This document shows, in pieces, positions 10,931-21,300 of a stretch of 64,000 bases of DNA. The notes beneath the pieces were generated by a model. The model was not told the DNA's origin, did no database searches, and saw only the letters and a program-made list of their open reading frames with translations. Within the stretch, counting starts at the first letter, position 1. Each line of letters opens with the position of its first letter. A program made the position numbers and the translations under genes. Origin of the DNA: Lineus longissimus (Eukaryota; Nemertea; Pilidiophora; Heteronemertea; Lineidae); assembly GCF_910592395.1 (NCBI RefSeq), contig NC_088317.1, positions 17,158,039-17,222,038 on the forward strand, in the 5' to 3' direction.

Positions 10931-12180
10931 TCACTTCCTAAAGTTACCCTGCTTGTACATTAGTTGTGTTCTGCAGTTACTTTTGACAGAATGAAAATGA
11001 TGGGGGCACAGTATCATACTGTAAAACTGGTTTTATCTTCAGCCAGCATAACCTGAATAAGAAATCCGGAACAGCTAGCTTAACTTCCGCCGGTGTACAC
11101 AATATTGTACCATTTTCTTCCACGTAATCTGGCCACTAATATGATAGGCACGGTCGAGGAAGGCTTGGTGCACGCTCCTTATATGCGTGGAGAGTATAGT
11201 TTTCCGATCTTTCTTATGAGTTTACAGAAAAAATGATCAAATGAGATATGTCGTTCTGTTTAGTGTCCTTGCTCATGCTGCATTCAGTTAACATTGTGGT
11301 GTTACTTAAATGAAGAGCAATGCATATGCACGCCCCAAAACATGCCTTAAAACCTACATTGTACTTGTCAATGATAACAATTGACATTTTAGCCATTTGT
11401 AGTTAGGGATATGGGAAGACGACACATCTTCTTGTCAGCGCGTCTGTCTCTGCTGAATAACTAAGCAGACAGCTTTGGTTTCTTTATTGATATTTTATTC
11501 ACTCAGCCTGTTGAACATGATTAGTATATCATTCTGCCTACTCTATGGCAATGTTGAAATTCATATTGAGTACGTATTTACGCAATTGGAATTTTTTAAA
11601 TTTTTAAACGGAGTAGACCTTTAAACGATAGAAACGAACAACTACACAAAAAACATCAAGATTAACGTGTCCCGGGATGATAGTGATACATTAGTTTGGT
11701 TGTCAAACATGGTCCGTCAAATCGCTACCACCTTTGTTGTGACCCAAAGATATAGAGAGAGAGTAGGCAGCATCATCATTCTGTGGCATCTGAAAATAGA
11801 AAAAGTTTGATTTGACTTGTGATCGAAAATCTATGTTCAAATGATGTCGTTTGAAAAAACCAGTCAGATTGCTCATATAAATGAGTGCTCTGCTGGTGAA
11901 GAAGGCCTACATTTGCGGGGAGGGTTTTGCGTGAACGTCCTTTTTTTAGATTCCTTGGTAGATTGTTTGTGTCCTGACATCCGCGTGCGTGCGTTTTTCA
12001 TGACGATGGTACCCTGTAGTTAGTAAACCCATTTCCTCCGGGGATATCACAGTTAGCTGCTCATAGATCTAGCTCAACCTTGCAGAATAGACAAAAGCCA
12101 CTGACGTGTATTGTTGTCTGACTATGACCCACTTCGCACGTTTCCCCTTTTTGAGGAACGCCTTTAAGCTTCTGCCTACC
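10931..12180. other. intergenic, no gene recognised
   Basis: Low-GC sequence with short open frames only. Nothing recognised as exon, RNA gene or element. Confidence 0.45.
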
Positions 12181-13084
12181 TCAAAACGCTATTTGCGGTC
12201 CGTCCCGTATGTCATATGTGAAGTTTGTTAGGTCGATATCTCCTTTGACGACGTAGATATCCCTCTCGCTCTCCACCCTCTTAACAAGGTATGCTGGCAG
12301 CTCGACAACAACAACCTTTTCAATTTTGCGCGTGTTTTCAGCTATAACCCTCTTCAACATGGTGTCTGGCGCTATATGACAGAGATAAAAAAATATGACA
12401 ATCTTTTTTAAAGGGTGAGCACAGGCATAGACAGACCATGCCGTAGACTGGCAAGCTCAAGTTAGCTCCTGAAACCGTAGATGTCGCCACTTCCAGCAAT
12501 CCCAATTGAAATCTCGGTGAACAATGCAAATGCTCCCAAGTACAAATGTGTTGCAACCATTGGTAGAGTGAAGTCTTATACGTTAGAGAGCACACAAGTG
12601 TGGTTTTAAATTTAGTTATCCTATGCCGCAAATATTCGCATTCAAACGAAGACATTTCCCCTATTCCACATGGTCACAACAGAGCAAAGATGGAGCGTAC
12701 CTCTGTGGGTCTATTTTAGTACCCCGAAGAACTCGTCGTAATGGTTCTGTCGATTCACTGCGATGAACTCGCAGTTAGGCTGCGACGAGAGAACATGGCC
12801 TTTGGAGGTGGAATTTAAAGTATAACATCGATTGCATACTGATTCTTTGAAGAGACGAACTATCTTGGCGCCGAGCAATGCCACTTACTTCCATCATAGT
12901 TGTTCAGCATTAGCTTCAGCTTGGTTGTCTCATTTGGCGCGATGCTGGTGAGATAAACACCGCGGCCGTGACGTGCATCATCTCCGCCACCACTTTTTGG
13001 TCGTGACTCGTTGATTCGCTTCGAGCGCTGGATGCACTTGGCACCCGACGCGCTGGTGTAATGGTAGAGGGTTATAGTCGCCAT
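12181..13084 (-). CDS. HYD1-type ADP-ribosyltransferase domain protein, two exons
   Basis: Exon 1 is 13084-12889 and exon 2 is 12371-12181; phase 1 joins them into 128 residues. The reading begins MATITLYHYTSASGAKCI and contains RHGRGVYLTSIAPNE, both typical of the Tox-ART-HYD1 family of ADP-ribosyltransferase folds. The second exon supplies the C-terminal part (ENTRKIEKVVVVELP, then VKRVESERDIYVVKGDIDL), which also fits the family: a V-V-E-[IL]-P strand followed by [ED]RD-[IV]-Y-x-x-[KR]-GD-[IL]-DL. Family members are mostly bacterial toxin warheads, with scattered eukaryotic copies of unknown role; the substrate cannot be read from sequence. No signal peptide is seen, so a cytosolic protein is inferred. 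The domain is nearly the whole protein. The acceptor of exon 2 could be six bases downstream without breaking the frame. The ATG is chosen over an upstream in-frame TTG. Confidence 0.75.
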
Positions 13085-13142
13085 CTCCAGCAATCAATCT
13101 GTAACGAGAATATCGTCGAGTGCGAGATCTTGGGCGACTCAT

Positions 13143-13250
13143 TAAAGGAAAAACTAAAGACAGGTCCGGTTACATGAAGTCTATACACCTCACAGTACAT
13201 CGGGACTACGTGTAGTTCCCCCAACTGAGAGTGCGTATTGGTCACCTAGC
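13143..13250 (+). repeat. dispersed repeat, copy 2
   Basis: cattaaaggaaa, then gttacatgaagtc, ctcacagtacatcg, tagttccc, aactgagagt and attggtcacct. It shares ordered blocks with the copy at 9181-9372 and with the 51 bp minisatellite unit, and lies just upstream of the ADP-ribosyltransferase gene. Confidence 0.55.
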
Positions 13251-14079
13251 TGGGTCGACTTCGATTCGAGCTCGAGTTGAACGCCAATCCATCATCGAAT
13301 AACAACCAAAGTAATAGGTTGTAGGCAAGGTTACCACTGCACCACTCGTTCCGTACGAGTTGGCACTAACTGTTGAAAATATGTCGCTGCCCTCGATATG
13401 CAATCGATTCCAGACCCGAGTAAGCATGCGCAGTACATGACCGTAGACGTCCGGTCTCAATCTCCCAATGAGAGGCTCCGTAGGACAAAAGTACCTGCAC
13501 AAGTCTTTGGAATGAAAAATCGTCCACCATTGCTACTCATCACTCCTTGGGGGGGGGGGGGGGGGGGGGGGGCGAATCAGGTGTACCCGGCCTGGAGACC
13601 TCTAATCATAGACTCCCAGTTCAGCTTCGCTGTAGTCCCCCTTTCATACTAAAACTTGGGATCAGAGACCTACTGTAAAACTGAGGCCAGGTGTAATATA
13701 TGTGAGTGTTTCCCGTGTGTGAGTGTTTCCCCTCATTGTTTGGGAACGCTCAAAAATAGATTGACAAGTTTTTCTGTGTATCCCCCCTATTGAAAAGTCG
13801 TGGTCTCTCTAGCTGCCTATTGTTTGGAAACACTGACACATGGGGAACAACCACAGATGTTACACCGGCTTCAAGCGATCGTAATACGATTAGGGTCTAC
13901 TTCCTTGCGATGAACGGCGTAACGAAGACCCCTGGCCTTTCAGTTAATCATTCCTTCACCGAAATATAAACAAGGAGACCCCACGGTTAAGTTAGGCTAC
14001 ACTGTCCAAAAGTGAAAGTGAAACTGACATTCGTCTTGCTGAATACGATAAGTCCATGTTAGTGCAACCCACACAAAAG
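13251..14079. other. intergenic between the two toxin-fold genes
   Basis: Holds the poly(G) run and short repeats of gtgagtgtttccc (near 13700). No exon recognised. Confidence 0.4.
13549..13572 (+). repeat. poly(G) run of 24 bases
   Basis: Uninterrupted G24 (C24 on the other strand). Such a run could form G-quadruplexes and is a common place for length errors in assembly. Confidence 0.95.
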
Positions 14080-14692
14080 ATGAATATAAATATCAAGATA
14101 GACTTACATTCTTATCAACAGAAAATATCCACGACTTTAGTCGTCACACTCGCGATGATAGTACAGCGTCTCGATGACCTGTCGGAGATATCCGTCTGAT
14201 AAGCAGCGACTAGGGATTTATGTCGATTCCTATTGGCTTAGCCAAATATGGTCATTTTATTAAAGTGGACAATTCCGTATGGAATCACAAAATGGGAATC
14301 CCTTTTTTTGGCGTGGTATGGCATTCTTGCCGGGGAAATATACATAAATTGAAATAAAATTGTTTTTTACCCACTCCAAGTCCTTCATGTAGGAGAATTT
14401 GTCCTACTCAATGTTCAGGAATTTCTAGGTTGATACAATGATATCATGGATTGCAACATCGTACGAGGGAATATTACTTGAATAGGATACATGATCCTAA
14501 AGTGAAAGTGAACGTTACATCTTTTTTCAACATTCATTTTATGGATTCAAGGAATCTCTTCACGAAAAATCGGCTTCGCTGTAGCGAACAGCCCGAATCA
14601 TTGAAACAAAAATCGATTGTATTTTCATTTTTCCAATTTGCATGTGTATGGATGCGAGGGTTTGGAACTGTCCGTAGGCGTAAAGTCAGGGC
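14080..14692 (+). repeat. long direct repeat, left copy
   Basis: Almost the whole stretch is repeated in the same orientation at 17621-18222: for example ttacattcttatc, then cactcgcgatgatagtacag, gtatggcattcttgccg and cgctgtagcgaacagcccg. The two copies differ by scattered substitutions and a deletion of roughly 40-50 bases in the right copy. An inverted partial copy lies at about 15705-15905. Together they show a dispersed repeat family, and the two full copies bracket the pore-forming gene. Confidence 0.85.
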
Positions 14693-14849
14693 AGATAAGT
14701 GTATTGGATGTTGTACACTTGCCTCAAGGCGCGGATTACATCCATGGTCACGGGTTTGGGCTGACATGAGTTACCTGATGACCGGACTAGATAAATGGCA
14801 CAGTGGCCCCATTTGATAAATTAGATGTACTTGTAGTTTGATTCTATGT

Positions 14850-14855
14850 TATATA
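14850..14855 (+). promoter_or_regulatory. possible TATA box of the pore-former gene
   Basis: tatata 61 bases before the ATG at 14917. If transcription starts about 30 bases downstream the 5' leader would be short. Support is by position and motif only. Confidence 0.3.
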
Positions 14856-14916
14856 TCGGAACATAAACAACTTCTAACCTAACGATCAGTACCCTTGAAC
14901 TAATAAAGAACACATC

Positions 14917-17077
14917 ATGGCTCGTGCTGCTGTCTTTATAGTTTTTTGTGCTTTCGCGCTCGTGGTTTCGCAAGCTGGAAACATCCGCAATATCATTCTC
15001 AACGAGGATGACCTTGTTGGCACTTGCACTGGTACCTGTTCCACGGTCCATACAGTTTATAACACGAAAGGATGTAGGAAACTAAGTGGCTGTCGTCTCA
15101 GCTCGTATGGATGGAATAGGGACTTTGTGCGTTGTGACTTCTGCTCGTGCCGCTGCGAAATGGACACGACCAATAAAGATTACATCGTTGAGAGAAAGAG
15201 GCTGAGTACTAACGAGGACGAAATTTATGGGACATGCACCGGTGTATGTCGCAAATGGGGATTGGTGAGGACTAACCTAAAGGGCTGCCAAGAAATTTGG
15301 GACTGCGAAAGAGAGGCATATGGTTGGGTCCGTGGCTTCGTCAGGTGCAACTACTGCACGTGCTGGTGTGTTAATCGAAAGTACTCTCAGAGGTACAGGA
15401 TGAAGAATATGAAGTACGATCTCAGTGACATGAGTATCAAAAGGGGTCAACTGAGCGGTCTGTATGAAACTACCTTAGAGGTAAGTATTGCTTAAAGGCA
15501 CTCTTACGCTACATGTGTGTGGAGCATCAAAGTGTTTGAAGCCAAAACATATATTTTATAGCCTACGACGTAGCTTAAAATTACATGTACGCGTTTTGGT
15601 CACAGCCAGCCACTATTAACTACGAAAGCCCCGGTAGAAGGCTCATTTAGAAATTAGAAATTCAAAACTTGACTTCGAAATTCAAAACTTAAAAATTTAC
15701 CAATAAAATGAAAATACAACAATCTCATCGATTTTTGTTTCAATGATTCGGGCTGTTCGCTACAGCGAAGCAGATCTTCCGTGAAGAGATTCCTTGAATC
15801 AATAAAATGAAAGTTGAAAAAAGATGTAACGTTCACTTTCACTTTATGATCATGTATCCTATTCAAGTAATATTCCCTCTTACGAGGCTGCACAATCATA
15901 TCACTTCCATATTACACACTGTTCAACTCATCATGTATGTATTGTATGCCCTGAGGCTAGGGCATAAAAATGATACAACCTAATTCACATTACAGGGAAT
16001 CGATGAGCAGCAGTCAGCTAGGCGATATTAATTGCACTAAATCGCAAATAATGGTCTCCTATCTCACAGTATATCGAAACTGTTCACGTTTGTACCGGGA
16101 ATATATATAGGCCTATCAGTGAATGAAACACGACCCAGTCCCCTAAATGTGCACATTAGTTGCATGAAAACCACTTTTATTCCCAGCACCTTCCTACAGT
16201 CACCCTAGTAACGAAAGAAAATACGCCAAGCCACACCTGTATATAGAGTAGCACAGGCCGTATATACAGTACATACTGAATATCGCCACGCAATGCTGAT
16301 ATCACCAACAGCACACATCACGAGAGACTGTGATCATGGGACTAAAATTACATACACGAAGACCGTTTGTCATTGGTCAATTTCAAATTTTGAATTTCGA
16401 AGTCAAGTTTTGAATCTGGAAGTCGAGTTTTGAATTTCGAAGTCGAGTTTTGAATTTCGAAATGAGCCTTCTGGGCTTTCGTAATTAACAGACAAATACG
16501 ATATCGGCCTGGTTGCAGTCCTCGAATCAATTTATTCATAGTGGGAATACCATCGAAGAGAGCACGACATGAACATTTGCCGCAAATCTCGGACATATCA
16601 CGTAAAACGAGTAATCGATTGCATTTTCAGAACGACAGCAATAGTACTCAGACTGTGACGCGCGTCGTCACTTACAGCCATCGCCGGACGACGGAAATGT
16701 CTACCAGTCATTCGATGGGATATGGGTTAACTGTATCTGTCGAGGCAACAATTGGGATGAATGTGATTGGTGTTTCAACCTCGATATCTAACCAGCTGAC
16801 CTTTGGTTTCCAACACACGATCGGGAGGAGCAACATCACCACCAAGGAGGACAAGATACAAGCATCCGTCGTTGTGCCGCCTCGTTCCTCGTTGAAAGCC
16901 ACCATTTTCGGGCACCGCTTGCACGTTGATATACCGTTTTCTTGCGATCTTGTAACGACGTATGGTGACGGAAGTACACGCACCAAGGCTATTACAGGGG
17001 TCTATACGAATGTTGACACCGGACGATTCACGGTGAAGTACGGGGCAGCGCAACCAATTAAGCTCAAATTCAAGTAA
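14917..17077 (+). CDS. secreted protein with two Cys-rich repeats and an aerolysin-type pore-forming domain
   Basis: Exons 14917-15480 and 16631-17077 join in phase 0 to 336 residues. Residues 1-20 are a clear signal peptide (MARAAVFIVFCAFALVVSQA). Two homologous eight-cysteine repeats follow (C37-C80 and C107-C151), both C-x3-C-x11/12-C-x5-C-x13-C-x2-C-x-C-x-C, with shared GTCTG, KGC, YGW and FVRC. Exon 2 (residues 189-336) has the pattern of the aerolysin/ETX-MTX2/natterin pore-forming domain: long runs of alternating Ser/Thr and hydrophobic residues (MSTSHSMGYGLTVSVEATIG), a second amphipathic stretch, then VVPPRSSLKATIFG and a closing DTGRFTVKYG strand. Family members oligomerise on membranes and insert a beta-barrel. 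The Cys-rich repeats may act as the target-binding part; that is inference, and I do not recognise their family. The intron contains a TTAA-flanked MITE. A small hairpin (cgacag/ctgtcg) lies after the stop. Confidence 0.78.
15705..15905 (-). repeat. inverted partial copy of the 600 bp repeat
   Basis: The reverse complement matches the right part of the copy at 14080-14692, including caatgattcgggctgttcgc and agtgaaagtgaacgtt. It retains the segment that is missing in the copy at 17621, so the deletion is private to that copy. Confidence 0.8.
16021..16170 (+). repeat. dispersed repeat, copy 3
   Basis: Contains ctcacagtatatcgaaac, ttcacg and a block ending in cacattagt, in the same order as copies at 9181-9372 and 13143-13250. 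It lies inside the TTAA-flanked element. Confidence 0.5.
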
Positions 17078-17620
17078 TTTTCGAGCTAGCAAGTGACTCG
17101 AAGCCACGCAACGACAGTCCTCCTGTCGCCGAGCGCAGACTGGCATCGAATATGAATATGAATTATGAATCGCTTTATCCCTGAAATGATGTATGTAGAC
17201 ATCTTTTTTCGTGTGCTATCAATGGCTGTATGTTGGTTATCTTATAGTATATATCTAAAATCTTCTTGTGAATGAACTCAATTAAATTTTTTGAATGGTG
17301 TGTTTGCCATAAGTCGTCACTATGTGGATCCGATGGCAGAAAGGTATCTTTATTGAAAGATACTCCAGTGGATCCCAGCAAAGTCAACATTTTTATAAAC
17401 CTGTTTTATTTGTAATATTTCTCTGAAAAATATGATATTGTAATTAGAATTCTGATACTCGTCCAGTAACACCCACGTACGAATTTTTATAAGATAGGGC
17501 CAGAAAAAAAATTGGTAAATCGTCTTGTGCGAACTTAAAGCTCAAATATATGTGTGCTTACTCCTAACTCGAGGTACATTTCATATGTTTTCATTAATAA
17601 TAAAAGATCAATTTAGCATG

Positions 17621-18222
17621 CTCACATAAAAGCTGAATATAAATATCAAGATAGACTTACATTCTTATCGACAAAAAATATCCACGACTTTAGTCTTCAC
17701 ACTCGCGATGATAGTACAGCGTCTCGATGACCTGTCGGAGATATCCGTCTTATAAGCAGCGACCAGGGGTTTATGTCGATTCCTATTGGCTTAGCCAAAT
17801 ATGGTCATTTCTTTAAAGTGGCCAATTCCGTATGGAACCACAAAATGGGAATCCCTGTTTTTTGGAGTGGTATGGCATTCTTGCCGAGAAAAATACACAT
17901 AAATTGCAATAAAATTGTTTTTTACCCACTCCAAGTCCTTCAGGTAGGAGAATTTGTCACACTCAATGTTCAGGAATTTCTATGATATCATGGATTGCAA
18001 CATCGTACGAGGGAATATTACATGATTCCCCGAACACATCTTTTTTCAACTTTCATTTTATGGATTCAAGGAATCTCTTCACGAAAGATCTGCTTCGCTG
18101 TAGCGAACAGCCCGAATCATTGTAACAAAAAGCGATGAGATTGATGTATTTTCCTTTTTTTCTAATTTGCATGTGTATGGATGCGAGGGTTGGGCACTGA
18201 CCGTTGGCGTAAAGTCGGGTTT
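17621..18222 (+). repeat. long direct repeat, right copy
   Basis: Same orientation as 14080-14692, beginning at gaatataaatatcaagatag and running to ggcgtaaagtc. It has lost a segment present in the other two copies (between gggaatattac and acatctttttt). Confidence 0.85.
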
Positions 18223-18323
18223 TTTTGTGATTTGAAATCAAGCGAATTGAATATGGGGATGGTCGGAAAGATGGCCAAACCACGAGTTAAAGAAAAACAA
18301 GCAATCAATTTAATACACCAAAT

Positions 18324-18329
18324 TTTATT
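18324..18329 (-). promoter_or_regulatory. polyadenylation signal of the modular gene
   Basis: AATAAA on the minus strand, 70 bases downstream of the proposed stop at 18399-18401. It supports the choice of the terminal exon. Confidence 0.5.
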
Positions 18330-18398
18330 GCAATCTTCCCTTCAGAAGCAGTCGGCGGAAGCGGGCTGATGTAGACCGAACATGCGTAGTAATAATGA

Positions 18399-21300
18399 TC
18401 ATGAGACAATCGGGTTTTTGAGATCTGAAAAATAAAATATGAAAGTATACCGGTAGGTTTTGAAACAAGGTACCGTGTAGAGACTAGTAGAAGAGAAAGC
18501 TTTTGTCCTCTTGTCCTTTTGTCTTTACACGTTTTAAAAGCAGAGCTATACAAGGGAATTTATCACTAATTAAATTGAAGAAATTAATGTCGCGGTTCTC
18601 GGTCTACAACGACACAGCAGTGAAAGCGGAAAATCGCGCGGCCTTCACAGGCGTTCATTTATTTTTGGTGAAAGGTAAACGCTCGATAGTGACAACTGAC
18701 CAGAAAGCCTTTTTGAGCGATAATACCGCGACAACAGTATATGTTCAATCATACCATTGCGGTCATTCCATTAATTGGGAAATAGTTACCTAGACACCCG
18801 TTTCCAGCAAATACAGCATCTTTCCTGCATTTAAAATCTAGAAAAAAGAAGAAAATGAAATGTACAAAGCGACTTTACATCATATTCTAAATAGTTTTGC
18901 TACTTCATGTATATTTTACAGGGCTCGCACAGTTCCATAACATCTTACAAAGACATGAAAAAAACAAGCTAACAAAGGGTGGGAACCATGTTTCAGAAAT
19001 AGACAAGTTGACGTGAAATCATACATACCTTTTGGTGGTTTATTTTGGTGGTTTCCCTTATATTTTGGGTCGAAGCATTCAAATCCTTTTCTTTTCCAGC
19101 CGTCTGGGCACTCATATTCTGGAATTAGTTTATTTTCGTAAGATGAAATTAATTTAGAATCACCAAAGCGAACTATATTAAGCGATCAAGAAATGTTGAA
19201 AAATCTTGCAAAAAAACAAAAACAATAAACAAAAAAACATTGAATTAATATCTGAAGTCTGAAATAAGAGAATTGTGTGAACGCTACAAAATCTGACATT
19301 TTCTACTTAAGTTTACAATATGACGTGGTTAACTTCATATTTTACGTTTCATGTCTTATGTCTATGACATTAAATCAGGACAGATGACTTTAATACCATT
19401 AAGAACAGTAAATCTGGTCCCCTTCAAGTTATACACACAGGCCTGACAGGCAAACGCTCCTTGCCATAGTTAAATGCTATACCTACGTGTCTGAATAAAT
19501 GCGTGTTACCAAGAATTCATAGTCAATTCTTGGTTTACTTACTTAAGCATTTTCCGCTTTGGAATTCATATCCCTTCATGCACTCTGGGGGAAATAATTA
19601 TATATATTTTATGTATAATGTACACTGTATCATACATGTACGTCGAAACAGCTCATAGAGTACATACGAGAAACCGGTCAGAGTTATTGTCGCCTGTAAT
19701 TTACACCGCAAAAATCGTACCAGCAGCATATGAACCCCCGTTGCATTATTATTATTATCATTATTATTAAAAACATTTTTATAGCGCTTAACGTTGTTAA
19801 AACTTTTAAGCGCCTAACAATTTATAATTAAACAATAAAACATTAATACATGATAGAATAAAAGTCATTACTAAAGAAAACGTGCAAGTGGGATTTTAAA
19901 AAAAACAAAAAAAAAACCCAATTGTGAGATGATTACTATATTTTGACGATGGTTATATATATCAACACGATATAGAGATTACCTCATTCCAAAACAAGGA
20001 TTCGGCATTCAAAGAGGAAAAGTCACTTCTTGCATGTAACTTTTCATCACGAGATCCAAAATAATAAAACCCAATATAAAACCCATTAAAAACTTACTGT
20101 ATTTCCTCTTCTTTCCTTTTCTTTTGATATCGTCGTCGTCATCATCATCGTCATCATCATCATCATCATTAGACTTCTTCTTCTTCTGCATTTTCTCTGC
20201 CTCTAATTTTTCGATCTTGTCTTCAAATTTCTTCCGCTCCGACGGCCGCAGTAGCTTCATCATATCATGCAGCTTCCCAGGATCAACCGCGCTGAACTTG
20301 ATCGGTTTGTGCTCCCCGGGCAATATGGCCTTCCCCTTCCAAACACCATGGTGTCGGGTCCCTTCCAAAATATGTGGTACCCCTTTCTTCACCTTCTTCA
20401 CATGTGAAACTTCCTCAGGAGACAGCGTCACTGTCTGAAACAGACCACTCGGGACGACCGGGGCCTCGTTTTTATACCGTGTCTCTTTAATGTCCACCAT
20501 AATTGGACGCCTAACTGGTGCCATTGGTTTGAACGTGGATACTCCATGCCACACCTTTCCCTCCTTTGGCATGACGTGTTTCCCGACAGGGGACGCCTTT
20601 GTCACTTGAGACTTCGACATTTTCTTCGACGTTAAAGGTTTACCATTTTTATCAACTGTTGCCCATGGCCATGCACTGCCGAAAAGTGAAAAATCCTTCT
20701 TCCTATGTTTCCTTTCCCCTTTTTCGTCGTCCTTCCCCTTCTGGTTTTTCTTCACTTTCACATTTTTGTCTTTTCCCTTCTTGTCCTTCGTCTCCTTTTT
20801 GTCTCTTTTCTCCTTCTTGACTTTCTTGACTTTCCCTTTCTTGTCTTTATGTCCCTTTTTGTCTTCCTTTACTTTACCCTTCTTATCTTTTTTCACTTTA
20901 CCCTTCTTATCTTTTTTCACTTTACCCTTTTTATCTTTTTTTACTTTACCCTTCTTATCTTTTTTTACTTTACCCTTCTTATCTTTTTTCACTTTACCCT
21001 TCTTATCTTTTTTCACTTTACCCTTGTTGTCTTTCTTCACCTTTTTGTGCTTTTTCACTTTACCCTTCTTATCTTTTTTCACTTTACCCTTTTTGTCTTT
21101 TTTCACGTTACCCTTCTTATCTTTTTTCACTTTACCCTTCTTATCTTTTTTCACTTTACCCTTCTTGTCTTTCTTCACCTTTTTGTGCTTTTTCACTTTA
21201 CCCTTCTTATCTTTTTTCACTTTACCCTTCTTGTCTTTTTTCACTTTGCCCTTCTTATCTTTTTTCACTTTACCCTTCTTGTCTTTCTTCACCTTTTTGT

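Larger units (their letters stand above)
15620..16484. mobile_element. MITE-like element with TTAA borders, in the pore-former intron
   Basis: The ends are inverted copies: tacgaaagccc, then agaaggctcattt and attcaaaacttgacttcgaa at the left, and their reverse complement at 16375-16484. Each end contains subterminal repeats of about 20-24 bases (ttcaaaact[tc]gacttcgaaa). TTAA is present immediately outside both ends (15616-15619 and 16485-16488), as for piggyBac-type insertion. No transposase is inside; the core holds an inverted fragment of the neighbouring 600 bp repeat and a third copy of the dispersed repeat. Confidence 0.65.

Noticed and set aside
12338-12655. 105-codon minus-strand open frame as a separate gene
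   Set aside because: It overlaps the intron and second exon of the ADP-ribosyltransferase gene in another frame and shows no domain.
18503-18793. 96-codon plus-strand open frame as a gene
   Set aside because: It has no domain, and overlaps on the opposite strand the intron before the last exon of the mosaic gene.
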